From: an uncultured Armatimonadota bacterium
GTDB lineage: Bacteria; Armatimonadota; Fimbriimonadia; Fimbriimonadales; Fimbriimonadaceae
DNA: 38,999 bases
Assembly (NCBI GenBank): GCA_903904815.1
Contig: CAIVDU010000026.1
Span: 1-38,999 of the forward strand
Direction of reading: 5' to 3'
Shown one piece after another: positions 7,414 to 16,575 of the stretch. The position numbers and the translations under genes were made by a program. Under the pieces are notes generated by a model. The model did no database searches, was not told the origin of the DNA, and saw nothing but the letters and a program-made list of their open reading frames with translations. Each line of letters opens with the position of its first letter. Within the stretch, counting starts at the first letter, position 1.

Positions 7414-9207
7414 ATGATAATTCCTTTAATCACAGCGACTGTGATGCTACAGGCAGGGCTGCCGCGACTCTCCGTTCATGGCGCCGACTTCGTCGATCCT
7501 TCGGGCAAACCGGTCCTTCTGAAGGGTTGCAACGTTGGCAACTGGCTCGTCAATGAGTTTTGGATGTTTGGTATTGAGGGTCAGAAAAACGTTCCGAAAG
7601 ATCAGTGGAGTCTTGAACAGACCCTAAGTCGACGATTCGGTTCGGCGGAAGACTTGCGACTGATGAATGTCTTTCGAAGCTCGTGGATGACCGAGAGAGA
7701 CTGGAAGAACATCCAGACTTATCACTTCAATCTCGTCCGGGTGCCTTTCAACTATCGGCTACTGGAAGACGATGACCGTCCGAAGCAACTGAGATCGGAC
7801 GCGTTCTACTGGTTGGACAAGGCGGTCAGCGAAGCGGACCGGCACGGGCTGTACGTCATTCTCGACCTGCACGGAGTTCAAGGTGGCCAGACTCTTAACG
7901 ACCACACCGGTCGATCTGGCCAGAACAAATTGTGGAGCGTTCCCGAGAATCAGGATCGGATGGCCTGGCTGTGGCGGCAAATCGCCCAGCACTTCCGCGG
8001 ACGCAACAATGTCATCGGGTACGACCCGATGAACGAGCCGTACGGCGGCACGAAGCCCGAAGTCGTGTCGGTATTCAAGAAGGCTTATGTGGCGATTCGA
8101 TCGGTTGACCCCGAAACCCTTATCTTTGCTCACGGGGCGACGGATAATTTCGATCACTTCGGAGACCCAAAGGTTAACGGCTGGCACAATGTCGGCTTCC
8201 AGATGCACTACTACCCAGGTCTGTTCGGCGACGCGGAGCGAATCAAGTCGAATATCAGTCATCTCAATCGGCTTAAGTCGGTGGCCAAGAAGGTTAAAGA
8301 CCTCAATGTGCCGTTCTTGGTCGGAGAGATGAACGTGGTGATTTCGAAGTCGGGAGGCGCGTCGATGATGCGCCGATTCTTCGATGCTCACGCGTCCTAT
8401 GGGTGGCTCACTACCATGTGGAGCTACAAGGTGATCACGGGAAGCGGGGGCGTAGACGGCGGGTCGTGGGGCATGTTCACGAATGAAGGCCCGGCTCGGT
8501 CGGTCGATTTCGAGAATGGTAGCGAGTCGGACATCGAGGACTACTTCAAGTCGTTTGCGACCCAGAAGTTGATGCCGTACGAAGAGCTTCGGCAAGATTT
8601 GACCCTAGAGCACCCGGCGCTAAAGCCGCTGCCCAAAGAAGAGACTCCTCGCACGGTGGCGCCGAAGGACGATGTCCTTCCGGGCTGGACCAGTTCCGAC
8701 GTCGGCGGAGCGCTAAAGGGCGGACTCGAGGTGCACGGAACGTCCTTCGATCTTTATGGTGGCGGAGACGATATTTGGGGATCCTCGGACCAGTTCCGGT
8801 TTCTTCATCAGGCAGCCGATGGCGATTTCGACCTCGAAGTGACCCTTCAGGCGGTTGAAGACACCCAGGGCTACACCAAAGCGGGTCTGATGGTCCGAAG
8901 TTCGCTGAGCCCAGACGCCGCCACTGCGCTCCTATCGGTGTTTCCGAATGGAGGCACCCAGATCGGCGTTCGCAGTGAGGACAAAGGCGAAATCTCGGCT
9001 TCGGACGCCCCGAAGACCCCTTTGCCGGGCTCTAAACTTCGGATTTCCCGACGTGGGTCTACGTTGCTGTTCTACGTGAATGGCTCGAAAGTCGGAGAGA
9101 AGTCGGCGATTGGGCTCCAAGGGAAGGTTCTGGTTGGTCCGATCGCTTTGAGTCACACCAACGGGGAACTCACGAAGATCCAGTATCGAGATCTCAGTCT
9201 AAAATAG
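7414..9207 (+). CDS. Secreted glycoside hydrolase family 5 with C-terminal concanavalin-like domain
   Basis: 597 residues. The GH5 TIM barrel (about 15-390) has the acid/base Glu208 in PMNEPYGG and the nucleophile Glu305 in LVGEMNV, plus KGCNVGNWLVNEFW near the N-terminus, which is typical of the exo-1,3-glucanase and endoglycoceramidase-like branches rather than classical cellulases. The C-terminal region (about 415-597) looks like a DUF1349/LamG-type beta-sandwich (FRFLHQAADGDFDLEV, AGLMVRSSLSPDA, ISRRGSTLLFYVNGSKVG), common in armatimonad and planctomycete hydrolases and likely carbohydrate-binding. The N-terminus MIIPLITATVMLQAG is a short signal-like segment. A TTG at 7408, preceded by GAAGG, is an alternative start. 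It lies 59 bp after the Lrp gene and 6 bp before the fucosidase gene. Confidence 0.85.
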   Translation: MIIPLITATVMLQAGLPRLSVHGADFVDPSGKPVLLKGCNVGNWLVNEFWMFGIEGQKNVPKDQWSLEQTLSRRFGSAEDLRLMNVFRSSWMTERDWKNIQTYHFNLVRVPFNYRLLEDDDRPKQLRSDAFYWLDKAVSEADRHGLYVILDLHGVQGGQTLNDHTGRSGQNKLWSVPENQDRMAWLWRQIAQHFRGRNNVIGYDPMNEPYGGTKPEVVSVFKKAYVAIRSVDPETLIFAHGATDNFDHFGDPKVNGWHNVGFQMHYYPGLFGDAERIKSNISHLNRLKSVAKKVKDLNVPFLVGEMNVVISKSGGASMMRRFFDAHASYGWLTTMWSYKVITGSGGVDGGSWGMFTNEGPARSVDFENGSESDIEDYFKSFATQKLMPYEELRQDLTLEHPALKPLPKEETPRTVAPKDDVLPGWTSSDVGGALKGGLEVHGTSFDLYGGGDDIWGSSDQFRFLHQAADGDFDLEVTLQAVEDTQGYTKAGLMVRSSLSPDAATALLSVFPNGGTQIGVRSEDKGEISASDAPKTPLPGSKLRISRRGSTLLFYVNGSKVGEKSAIGLQGKVLVGPIALSHTNGELTKIQYRDLSLK

Positions 9208-9213
9208 GGGGCG

Positions 9214-10254
9214 ATGCGCCAAGACGTCCTTGCCCATTCGACGACCACAACTCAAACGAAGCCGGAGTGGCTTCAAAAACGTCTCGAATGGTTTCAAAGC
9301 CTTCGTTTTGGCGTGATCCTCCACTGGGGCCTCTATTCCTTCTGGGACTGCTGCGAGAGCTGGCCGCTCGTTCCGGAGGACGATTGGTCGCGTCGAGATG
9401 AGATCAAGTGTTGGACCGAGCGAGACAAAGATCTCGATCGGTTTCAACGCGACTATTGGAATCTGATCGACGATTTTAGCCCCACCGCGTTCGATCCGGA
9501 CGAGTGGGCCAAGCTGTTTGTCGAAGCGGGAGCGAAGTACGTTTGCTTCACCACCAAGCATCACGATGGCTTCTGCATGTGGGACACGGCGACCACCGAC
9601 TACAAGATTACCGGTGATCGGTGTCCTTTCCACTTGGATCCGCGCGCGGACGTCACCCGAGCATTGTTTGACGCCTGTCGGAGAGCGGGCTTAGCGATCT
9701 CGGTTTATTTCAGCAAGCCGGACTGGCATTGTCCCTACTATTGGGCTCCCGAACCGCGACCGACTCGTCGCGGGGCCAACACGGTGGACACCCCAGAGGT
9801 CTGGGAACAGTTTGTTCAATTCACCCATGCGCAGATTCGGGAGCTGATGACGAACTACGGCCCCGTCGACATCCTGTGGCTGGACGGAGGATGGGTCAAG
9901 GGCGTCGAGGACATTCGAATGGGGGAGATTGTGGCGATGGCCCGAGAACTTCAGCCTGGGCTCATCGTGGCGAACCGAACCGTCGGCGACTTTGAGGATT
10001 TCGTGACGCCCGAACGCGAGATTCCTGACGAGGCATTGCCCGAAGCGTGGGAGGCGTGCCTCCCCCTAGGCCCCGACTGGAAGTATGTCGAGGGCCAACC
10101 CCTTAAACCGGCTTCTGAGGTTGCCGCGGAGATCAAGGCGACGAATGCGAAGGGTGGCAACTTCCTACTGGGAATTGGACCTAAATGGGATGGCTCGATC
10201 ACCCCGGAGGACCAGGCGATTTTGAAGGAGATCGGAAAGATCTTGCTTGGTTAG
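9214..10254 (+). CDS. Alpha-L-fucosidase, glycoside hydrolase family 29
   Basis: 346 residues, the catalytic barrel of GH29 without the usual C-terminal beta-sandwich. The family signatures are LRFGVILHWGLYSF, AKYVCFTTKHHDGFCMWDT and the nucleophile Asp224 in DILWLDGGW. The end, GGNFLLGIGPKWDGSITPEDQAILKEIG, is the standard close of the GH29 barrel. It hydrolyses terminal alpha-L-fucose from glycans. No signal peptide is seen, so it is probably cytoplasmic and acts on imported oligosaccharides. The gene begins 6 bp after the GH5 stop with a GGGGGC stretch overlapping that stop, so the two are cotranscribed. The stop codon lies inside the first unit of a heptamer repeat. Confidence 0.9.
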   Translation: MRQDVLAHSTTTTQTKPEWLQKRLEWFQSLRFGVILHWGLYSFWDCCESWPLVPEDDWSRRDEIKCWTERDKDLDRFQRDYWNLIDDFSPTAFDPDEWAKLFVEAGAKYVCFTTKHHDGFCMWDTATTDYKITGDRCPFHLDPRADVTRALFDACRRAGLAISVYFSKPDWHCPYYWAPEPRPTRRGANTVDTPEVWEQFVQFTHAQIRELMTNYGPVDILWLDGGWVKGVEDIRMGEIVAMARELQPGLIVANRTVGDFEDFVTPEREIPDEALPEAWEACLPLGPDWKYVEGQPLKPASEVAAEIKATNAKGGNFLLGIGPKWDGSITPEDQAILKEIGKILLG

Positions 10255-10374
10255 TGGTTAGTGGTTAGTGGTTGGTGGTTAGTGGTTGGTGGTTGGTGGT
10301 TAGCTGATTTTCTGGGTTAGCTGCTAGCGGTTGGCTGATTTTCTTGGGTTGCGGTTGGCGGTTGGCGGTTGGCG
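10251..10374. repeat. Heptamer tandem repeat (TTRGTGG, then TTGGCGG)
   Basis: Seven consecutive 7-bp units of TTAGTGG or TTGGTGG start at the fucosidase stop codon (10251-10299). Then come two copies of a GCTGATTTTCT-GGGTT segment (about 10303 and 10333) and three units of TTGGCGG (about 10354-10374). The rest of the 10255-10499 gap holds nothing else except the promoter of the next gene. Confidence 0.8.
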
Positions 10375-10488
10375 GCAAGTTCGAACTTGCAGGGTGGTTT
10401 GTAGCTCACCCTGTGCCACCTTGCGGTTTTTTCAACTCTGGGCGGCTCGAAACGGAGTGGATTGGGCCCGCGTTGGACTCTGAACCTT

Positions 10489-10494
10489 TATACT
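10489..10494 (+). promoter_or_regulatory. -10 box (TATACT) of the aminotransferase gene
   Basis: TATACT ends 5 nt before the ATG at 10500, another leaderless-type arrangement. It supports 10500 as the start over the longer frame that runs back into the heptamer repeats. Confidence 0.5.
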
Positions 10495-10499
10495 TCGCC

Positions 10500-11774
10500 A
10501 TGGTTTCCCGCCGTGAGCTTCTCTGGGCGGGGGTTGTTTCCGCCGCATTCCGGAATGACACCCTCGACATCGTCGAAAAATTAGTCGGCAGCGTCGCCAA
10601 TCATCCTGAGGTTGCCGCCCAGGACGAAGACTTCTGGACCCAAATCACCCAGGCATTTACCCTCGACCACAATACGGTCAACTTCAACAATGGCGGGTGC
10701 TCCCCGTCGCCGCGCGTCGTCCAGGAGGCGATGCGCCGCCAGCTGGAATTCTCGAATCAGGCGCCATCGAACTACATGTGGCGCGTTCTTGAGCCAGAAG
10801 TGGAAGCGGTTCGATCTGGCCTTGCTCGGCTCTTTGCTTGCGACGCGGAAGAGATTGCCATCACGCGCAACGCAAGCGAATCCCTCGCTAACCTGATCAT
10901 GGGCTTCGATCTCCACGCTGGTGACGAAATCCTGACCACAAACCTTGATTACCCAAGGGTGATCATGGACATTCAACAGCGCGAGCGGCGAGAGGGCGTG
11001 AAGATGGTTCAGGTGACGATTCCTTCGAACACCAAGCACCTGACTGACCTTCTGAAGCCAATTGAGGATGCGATCACCCCCAAGACGAAGATGATCGTGG
11101 TGTTCCAGGTTTCGTTCCTGAACGGTCAGATCTTCCCCGTCCGCGAGATCGCTGAATTGGGACGCAAGCACGGAATTCCGGTGATTATCGACGGCGCCCA
11201 CGCGTTCGTTCAGTACGAGTTCGACAATCGCGACCTCGAGTGCGACTTCTACGCGACATCGCTCCACAAGTGGCTGATGGCTCCGATCGGAACGGGCTTC
11301 ATGTACGTTCGCAAGGAGCGCATCAAAGACGTCTGGTCCCTCATGGCTTCGAATGAGACTCAAACGACCAATATTCGCAAGTTCGAGGAGATCGGAACTC
11401 ATCCGGCGGCGAACCACAACGCGATTGCCGAAGCCCTTACTTTTCACGAAATGATCGGTATGTCTCGCAAAGAGGCAAGGCTGAGGTACCTGCGAAAGCG
11501 GTGGACGGACAAACTTCGAGACCTGCCGAAAGTGAAGTTTGCCACCAACCTCGATCCGCGTCATTCCTGCGCGATCACGACCGTGGGAATTGACGGCATT
11601 GCGATCAATGATCTGTCCGCTTGGCTACTGGCCAAGCACTCGATCTTCGTGGTCGGAATCGATAACCCGGCAGTTAAGGGGATTCGGGTGACTCCCAACG
11701 TTTACTCGACCGTTCAAGAGATCGATCGATTCGCAGATGCCATGGTATTAGCCGCCACTAAGGGAATTGCTTAG
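10500..11774 (+). CDS. Class V aminotransferase (isopenicillin-N epimerase / cysteine desulfurase-like) with possible Tat signal
   Basis: 424-residue fold-type I PLP enzyme. The Schiff-base lysine is Lys257 in YATSLHKWLMAPIGTGF and the cofactor aspartate Asp231 is in VIIDGAHAFVQ. Other family marks are VNFNNGGCSPSPRVV (60-74) and ITRNASESLANLI (121-133). It groups with the CefD-like branch, whose real substrates are mostly unknown; these enzymes are often annotated as epimerases without proof. The N-terminus MVSRRELLWAGVVSAAF has a twin-arginine motif and a short hydrophobic stretch, suggesting export by Tat, though the hydrophobic part is short and no clear cleavage site is visible. The start at 10500 is supported by the -10 box and by the family length. 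It stands alone between repeats and the next operon. Confidence 0.8.
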   Translation: MVSRRELLWAGVVSAAFRNDTLDIVEKLVGSVANHPEVAAQDEDFWTQITQAFTLDHNTVNFNNGGCSPSPRVVQEAMRRQLEFSNQAPSNYMWRVLEPEVEAVRSGLARLFACDAEEIAITRNASESLANLIMGFDLHAGDEILTTNLDYPRVIMDIQQRERREGVKMVQVTIPSNTKHLTDLLKPIEDAITPKTKMIVVFQVSFLNGQIFPVREIAELGRKHGIPVIIDGAHAFVQYEFDNRDLECDFYATSLHKWLMAPIGTGFMYVRKERIKDVWSLMASNETQTTNIRKFEEIGTHPAANHNAIAEALTFHEMIGMSRKEARLRYLRKRWTDKLRDLPKVKFATNLDPRHSCAITTVGIDGIAINDLSAWLLAKHSIFVVGIDNPAVKGIRVTPNVYSTVQEIDRFADAMVLAATKGIA

Positions 11775-11779
11775 TGTTC

Positions 11780-11813
11780 CCCAGACTATCAAGGGGCCAG
11801 CAAAAGGTCTGGG
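11780..11813 (+). terminator. Possible terminator after the aminotransferase gene
   Basis: CCCAGAC and GTCTGGG form perfect 7-bp arms around a 20-nt loop, followed by TTT. It starts 6 bp after the stop. The loop is long, so this is tentative. Confidence 0.35.
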
Positions 11814-11848
11814 TTTGACCGCCTAAACATCGAGAAACGAAGACGGGC

Positions 11849-12487
11849 ATGCCGATTCTTAGTGGTATGTCCGTCGCCCCTCACGAGATTGTGACCGCCC
11901 GGGTTCGTCAGCGGCGTCTCATTGGGGCCCTATTCCTCAACCTCACTTTGCTGGGGTTAGTCGGAGCGACATTCTATACCCAAGATCTCAGGTATTCGCT
12001 TCCGACTCCAAAGCCTAAGCACTATGCGCCTCCGAAGCCGTTGATCCAGGTACGACTGCCGCGTCCGGATGGGCGTCCGGTGCTGCTCTGTTTTGCGAGC
12101 GCGGACTGCGGTTGCACTCGATTTAATCAGGATCATCTTTGGGCGCTTGCCCACCAGTTCGGGAAGACGGTGCGGTTCATCGAGGTGATCGAGTCAGACC
12201 GAGCCGACGGCCTCGATTCTCCCGGTGAGGTTTTGCTGGACCCGAGAGGTACGTGGGCGCGCGCTTGCGGCGTCTACTCCACGCCACAGGCGGTGGTATT
12301 GGATCGAAGCGACCGACTCGTTTTTCGAGGGAACTTTAACTCCAGTCGATTCTGCGCTGAGCCCTCCACCCAATATGCCCGTATCGTCCTCGAATCCGTC
12401 GTCGCAGATCGCTCTGTCCCAAGCCTGCCGGCTAACGCGACCATCGCTTATGGGTGTGCCATCCCGGCGGCTGAGGTGAACCGATGA
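11849..12487 (+). CDS. Membrane-anchored thioredoxin-fold protein, DUF6436-like
   Basis: 212 residues. One transmembrane helix near the N-terminus (about 24-43, [19 protein letters not shown]) follows a basic segment, so the rest is probably periplasmic. The domain has [20 protein letters not shown] with a CxC pair (Cys87, Cys89), [23 protein letters not shown] typical of thioredoxin folds, and [12 protein letters not shown] at the end. These features fit DUF6436, a thioredoxin-like family of unknown substrate. The ATG at 11867 is an alternative start. The stop overlaps the start of the following kinase gene (ATGA), so translation is coupled, and the protein may belong to the same signalling unit as a redox partner or sensor. 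Confidence 0.7.
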   Translation: MPILSGMSVAPHEIVTARVRQRRLIGALFLNLTLLGLVGATFYTQDLRYSLPTPKPKHYAPPKPLIQVRLPRPDGRPVLLCFASADCGCTRFNQDHLWALAHQFGKTVRFIEVIESDRADGLDSPGEVLLDPRGTWARACGVYSTPQAVVLDRSDRLVFRGNFNSSRFCAEPSTQYARIVLESVVADRSVPSLPANATIAYGCAIPAAEVNR

Positions 12488-14751
12488 GCCCGGCCGTGCT
12501 CGCTCCGATGTTGCGGTTGAGTCCTGAGCAGGTTGAGGAGGCGATGCGGCCGATCTACCTTCGGGGAGACCGCATCATGCGGTGGTTCACCCTTATCCAT
12601 CTTCTCCTGGCCTTCGCGATTGCCCCATTCTATGGGACCTGGATGATGGCCGCCCTGGTCGGCATCCCCGCCTTCGCCATGTTCTGGGGAACCAGTCTGC
12701 TGATGCCGGGAAGCTTTTTAGCCCGATGCACGGCTGGGCTGACGCTCCAGATCTTTACCGCGCTCTATATTTATCAATTTCACGGCCTTGCGGAGATGCA
12801 CTTCTTCTTCTTCGTGGGTTTCACGGTGATGATCTGCTACCAGGACTGGCGAAGCATGTGGCCAGGGACCCTGTTCATCATCGGCCAACATCTCCTGTTC
12901 GCCATCCTCACAAACTCCGGCGAGAATCTGTACTTCTTCGAACAGGCAAGAATTGGGTTTTGGAAGCTCTTCTTCCACTTCACCATCACTTCAGCCCAAG
13001 TGGGTGTCGCCGGCTTCTGGGCTAGAAACCTGAAGTTCATGACGCTTGCGTATCGGGAGCAGTGCCAACGCGCCGAGGAGGCACGGGCATTGGCTCACCA
13101 GAAGATGGAGGCGGCGGAAGAGGCAAAGATGAGGGCGGAAGACCAGACCCACTTGGCCCAAGTTCAGTCGCTGGCCCTCGCGGAGGCGCGCGATCAGGCC
13201 CTGGAGGCGGCTCGAACGAAGTCGGAGTTTCTGGCCAACATGAGTCACGAGATCCGGACGCCGCTCAACGGGGTGATCGGGATGACCGGCCTGCTGTTGG
13301 ATTCCTCATTGAATGAGGATCAACGGGAGTATGTTTCGACCCTGAGAAGTAGCGGTGAACTGCTGTTGACGGTGATCAACGACATCCTGGACTTCTCGAA
13401 AATTGAGGCCCGGAAACTCGAAATTGAAAGCATTCCATTCAGCTTGCGCACGGTTGTGGAAGAGGCGTGCGAGTTGTTTACGGTTGGCGCCCATGAGAAG
13501 GGCCTCGAACTGGTTGCCGACATTCCGCTGGACTTCGCCGAAGACCTTCTGGGGGACCCTTCACGACTCCGACAGGTGCTGAACAACCTTATCTCGAACG
13601 CGATTAAGTTCTCGGACAAGGGCACGATCCTGGTTTCCGTAGAGGAGTTCAGCGCAGGGCAAGAGGATGCGGCCAACATCCGAGTTTCGGTGAAGGACAG
13701 CGGAATTGGCATTCCGTTGGATCGTCAATCGGCGATTTTCGAGGGCTTCACTCAGGCAGATGGGAGTACGACTCGCAAGTATGGGGGCACCGGCTTGGGC
13801 CTCACGATCTGTCGCCATCTTGCCGAATTGATGGGAGGTTCGGTTGGACTTTCGAGCCAACCGGGAGAGGGCAGCACCTTCTGGATCGATATCCGTCTTC
13901 CCAAGGCTGCCGAGAGCGAGAAGCGATCCGGCTTTGAGCGGCTCAGAGGTGTTCGGACCTTGATCGTGGACGACATCGAAGTCAATCGGCGGATATTGAG
14001 ATCTCAGCTTGAGAAATGGGGATGCCTGGTAACCGAGGCTGGCGACGCAACCCATGCGATGAGCTTGTTGGACCAGATGGCAGTCGAGTCGCTGCCTCAG
14101 ATTGCCATCTTGGACATGCACATGCCAGACGTCGATGGCGTCGGGCTCGCGCATCAGATACGAAAACACGCGGACTTCGGCGGTATTCCCCTCATGCTCT
14201 TAAGTTCGGGAGCGCACCTAAACGAGGAGACGCACCGAGATCTCTTTGCCAAGGTCATTGGGAAGCCGGTTCGCCAATCCCTGCTCGGGAACGCGTTGTT
14301 GAGAATCATGGATCTTCAACCGACCCAAATCTCGGTTAGCGGTCCTCTGCCGGTCAAAGGGGACCTCAGTGAACTTAAGGTTCTGGTGGTCGAAGATAAC
14401 CTCGTCAATCAGAAAGTGGCGACACGGTTCCTGCATCGATGGTCGATTACGGCCGAGATCGCTTCGAACGGTCTGGAAGCTCTCACGAAATTGGAATCCG
14501 AGTCCTTCGACATCGTGTTTATGGATTGCCACATGCCGGTCATGGATGGTTACGAGGCTACGCGAAGAATCCGTGAGCACGGCGACGCTCGAGTTCGTAA
14601 GACTCAGGTGGTCGCGATGACCGCCAACGCGATGAAAGAGGATCGCGATGCTTGCATTGCGGCGGGCATGGATGACTACGTTAGCAAGCCGATCGACCCG
14701 CAGGCGCTTCGGGAGTGTTTGGAGCGCTGGAGCTTGGACTTGGCGGCGTAG
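12484..14751 (+). CDS. Membrane hybrid histidine kinase with two receiver domains
   Basis: 755 residues. About five to six transmembrane segments (about 35-185) are followed by a coiled-coil linker rich in Glu and Ala (190-240), HisKA with phospho-acceptor His255 in [15 protein letters not shown], HATPase_c (about 360-480, with [19 protein letters not shown] and TGLGLTI), then REC1 (about 498-615, Asp544 in [12 protein letters not shown]) and REC2 (about 632-750, Asp681 in [13 protein letters not shown]). In REC1 the usual phosphate-site Lys is present in VIGKPVRQ; in REC2 it is in YVSKPID. No Hpt or output domain is present, so phosphotransfer must leave to a partner encoded elsewhere. The start overlaps the preceding stop by 4 bp. 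The gene ends 9 bp from a convergent kinase gene. Confidence 0.9.
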   Translation: MSPAVLAPMLRLSPEQVEEAMRPIYLRGDRIMRWFTLIHLLLAFAIAPFYGTWMMAALVGIPAFAMFWGTSLLMPGSFLARCTAGLTLQIFTALYIYQFHGLAEMHFFFFVGFTVMICYQDWRSMWPGTLFIIGQHLLFAILTNSGENLYFFEQARIGFWKLFFHFTITSAQVGVAGFWARNLKFMTLAYREQCQRAEEARALAHQKMEAAEEAKMRAEDQTHLAQVQSLALAEARDQALEAARTKSEFLANMSHEIRTPLNGVIGMTGLLLDSSLNEDQREYVSTLRSSGELLLTVINDILDFSKIEARKLEIESIPFSLRTVVEEACELFTVGAHEKGLELVADIPLDFAEDLLGDPSRLRQVLNNLISNAIKFSDKGTILVSVEEFSAGQEDAANIRVSVKDSGIGIPLDRQSAIFEGFTQADGSTTRKYGGTGLGLTICRHLAELMGGSVGLSSQPGEGSTFWIDIRLPKAAESEKRSGFERLRGVRTLIVDDIEVNRRILRSQLEKWGCLVTEAGDATHAMSLLDQMAVESLPQIAILDMHMPDVDGVGLAHQIRKHADFGGIPLMLLSSGAHLNEETHRDLFAKVIGKPVRQSLLGNALLRIMDLQPTQISVSGPLPVKGDLSELKVLVVEDNLVNQKVATRFLHRWSITAEIASNGLEALTKLESESFDIVFMDCHMPVMDGYEATRRIREHGDARVRKTQVVAMTANAMKEDRDACIAAGMDDYVSKPIDPQALRECLERWSLDLAA

Positions 14752-14760
14752 CCGTCAAAC

Positions 14761-16224
14761 TTACAACGGGAGGGCTTTGGAGCGGATGTCGGCGGATTCG
14801 CGAGCCTCTCGGAGCAGATCCAGGGTGAAATAGACGGTGGTTCCCTTGCCCATTTCACTTTCGAGCCAGATGCTGCCGCGGTGTCGAGAGACAATCTTTC
14901 GGCACATCGCGAGACCGACACCGTTTCCGGGAAACTCGTTCTCGGTATGCAGCCGCTGGAATGGCTCAAACAGGAGCCCGGACTGACTGGGGTCGAAGCC
15001 GGCGCCATTGTCTTGAATCGCAATAACCTGATCGCCGCTGGAGACCTCTCGGCTGATGGTGATGAGCGGGTGGGGCACCAAGGACGAGAACTTCATCGCG
15101 TTGCCGATCAAGTTCACTAAGAGCACGCGCAGCATCTGCGCATCTCCATAGACCTTGAGGTTCGATGCGACTTTGATTTCGTACTGCACATTCGGGAAGT
15201 CTGCCTGAACGTCCTGGATGATGTCGGCGGCTAGCGAGGACAAGTTGACTTCTTCGACCATCAGGTCGGTCTTTCCAACCCGGAAAAGTGCGAGCAGCGA
15301 CTCGATGAGATCGGACATTTTTGAACAGTTCAACTGGATCCGATCGAGCATTCGGATATCGTCACCGTTGAGCCGTGAGCCAGACTCCCGCTTGAGGATG
15401 GAGGCGTAACCGTGCATTGCTCGTAGTGGGGCTCGGAGGTCGTGGGAAACCGAGTAAGAGAAGGCTTCGAGGTCTTTGTTGGCTGATGAAAGCTCGAAGG
15501 TGCGCTCGCGCACGCGCTCCTCGAGTTCAGCGGCCCGCGACATTTCGCTTTGTCTCAAGGCTCTGATCGACTCGAAATACCGTCCGATGTAGACGAAGAA
15601 ACCGGTCAGCGCAAGGCAGCCAATGATGCTTGAGCTCCAGAACCCGGTCGAGGCCCATGTGACGCTTTGTTTGGATTGCTTCTGGAGCACACCCATGGTG
15701 AGTTGTTCATCCGACTGCATGCTGACAAGCGCCTTGAGAATCTGGACACGTGTTTCCAACATGTCCTTCGTGCGTGGATCGCTTTGGGTAAGAGGGGGCA
15801 GGTTATGCTTGCGCCGTTGAATCGAGTCTTCCAAGTCCTCGAACCGCTTAACCGCGAGCGACTCAAGGAAACGGGCGCCTTCTTGTTGCTGACTTTTGTC
15901 TCGGGTCAGCGTCTGGATGTCACGAAGCGACTTGTAGACCTTTGACTTTCCGCTGCGATACTCCTGTTCGAACTCGGGAATTCCGGTCAAAACGTATCCG
16001 CGGGCGGCGCTCTCCTCTTCGGCGAAATGCGCGGAGGCTTCTACCATGCAATTCAGGACCTGTTCGGAATGGTCCACGAGAGCCGCGTCCCGGAGTACTG
16101 CCTGGCTGCTGATCATGGAGATCACGGCGCTGGCGACGAGCACGGATACCACGACGAAGAAGCCAAAGCGGAGGCCTCCGCCTACCACTCCCATCGTCCC
16201 ATCCTTGCGAGCAGTTGAGCCCAT
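14761..16224 (-). CDS. CHASE3-domain sensor histidine kinase
   Basis: 487 residues. TM1 (about 17-40), a periplasmic CHASE3 domain (about 42-185, with EEESAARGYVLTGIPEF, the family signature), TM2 (about 192-213), a coiled linker, HisKA with His261 in AFSYSVSHDLRAPLRAM, and HATPase_c (about 365-475; NLIGNAMKFS, DNGAGFD, GVGLAMCRKI). The HisKA type resembles phytochrome-like kinases. No receiver domain is attached. The ATG at 16224 is preferred over the ATG at 16296 because a promoter-like sequence (16248-16277) lies between them. It converges on the hybrid kinase gene with 9 bp between the stops, so the two may work together, but no response regulator gene is adjacent. Confidence 0.85.
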   Translation of the reverse strand: MGSTARKDGTMGVVGGGLRFGFFVVVSVLVASAVISMISSQAVLRDAALVDHSEQVLNCMVEASAHFAEEESAARGYVLTGIPEFEQEYRSGKSKVYKSLRDIQTLTRDKSQQQEGARFLESLAVKRFEDLEDSIQRRKHNLPPLTQSDPRTKDMLETRVQILKALVSMQSDEQLTMGVLQKQSKQSVTWASTGFWSSSIIGCLALTGFFVYIGRYFESIRALRQSEMSRAAELEERVRERTFELSSANKDLEAFSYSVSHDLRAPLRAMHGYASILKRESGSRLNGDDIRMLDRIQLNCSKMSDLIESLLALFRVGKTDLMVEEVNLSSLAADIIQDVQADFPNVQYEIKVASNLKVYGDAQMLRVLLVNLIGNAMKFSSLVPHPLITISREVSSGDQVIAIQDNGAGFDPSQSGLLFEPFQRLHTENEFPGNGVGLAMCRKIVSRHRGSIWLESEMGKGTTVYFTLDLLREARESADIRSKALPL

Positions 16225-16247
16225 GCTTATTGCGTATCCCAGGAACG

Positions 16248-16277
16248 ATTGTACACGTGTTCTATGCGTTCGTCCAG
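16248..16277 (-). promoter_or_regulatory. Promoter of the CHASE3 kinase gene
   Basis: On the minus strand, CTGGAC (-35) and TACAAT (-10) are 18 bp apart. The -10 ends 23 nt before the ATG at 16224. Confidence 0.45.
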
Positions 16278-16337
16278 GTTCAACTGGCCCATTCAAGTAT
16301 TAGGCATTCGCCACAGCAGAGCAAGAAGGCCCGGAAC

Positions 16338-16371
16338 AAAAAAAACCGCCTCTCACCAAAAGGAGAAGCGG
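16338..16371 (-). terminator. Strong intrinsic terminator on the minus strand
   Basis: Minus-strand RNA forms a 9-bp stem (CCGCTTCTC with GAGAGGCGG, one G-U pair) around an 8-nt loop, followed directly by eight U. It is the clearest rho-independent terminator in the window. No minus-strand protein gene ends nearby: the nearest upstream one stops at 17031. Confidence 0.85.
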
Positions 16372-16426
16372 CCATGCCTTCTTACTGTTGACCGATCCAA
16401 CGCCGGCCTTTAACGACCCTATAGTA
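16338..16426 (-). ncRNA. Candidate small RNA ending at the strong terminator
   Basis: The terminator at 16338-16371 has no coding gene directly upstream. On the minus strand a TATAGT box at 16433-16438 (or TACTAT at 16421-16426) could start an RNA of roughly 75-90 nt. The interval holds no convincing ORF. The 5' boundary is a guess. A long 3' end of the Eis-like transcript or a leader of the CHASE3 kinase gene are alternatives. Confidence 0.4.
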
Positions 16427-16575
16427 CCACAGACTATATTCCCTACAACTCCCTTTTAGGGGAACTTCGTGGGTTCAAGTCTTAACATCAATCTTCTGCA
16501 TCGACGTGGATATCGAGAAATCACCGCAAGATTCGCGAGGCTCTTCGGCGAGCGAATGCCGAGAATTGTATTACC

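Noticed and set aside
10251-10374. CRISPR array
   Set aside because: Units are only 7 bp, contiguous and without unique spacers; no cas genes are in the window.
10581-11564. 327-codon open frame on the minus strand
   Set aside because: Antisense to the class V aminotransferase; codon pattern belongs to the plus strand.
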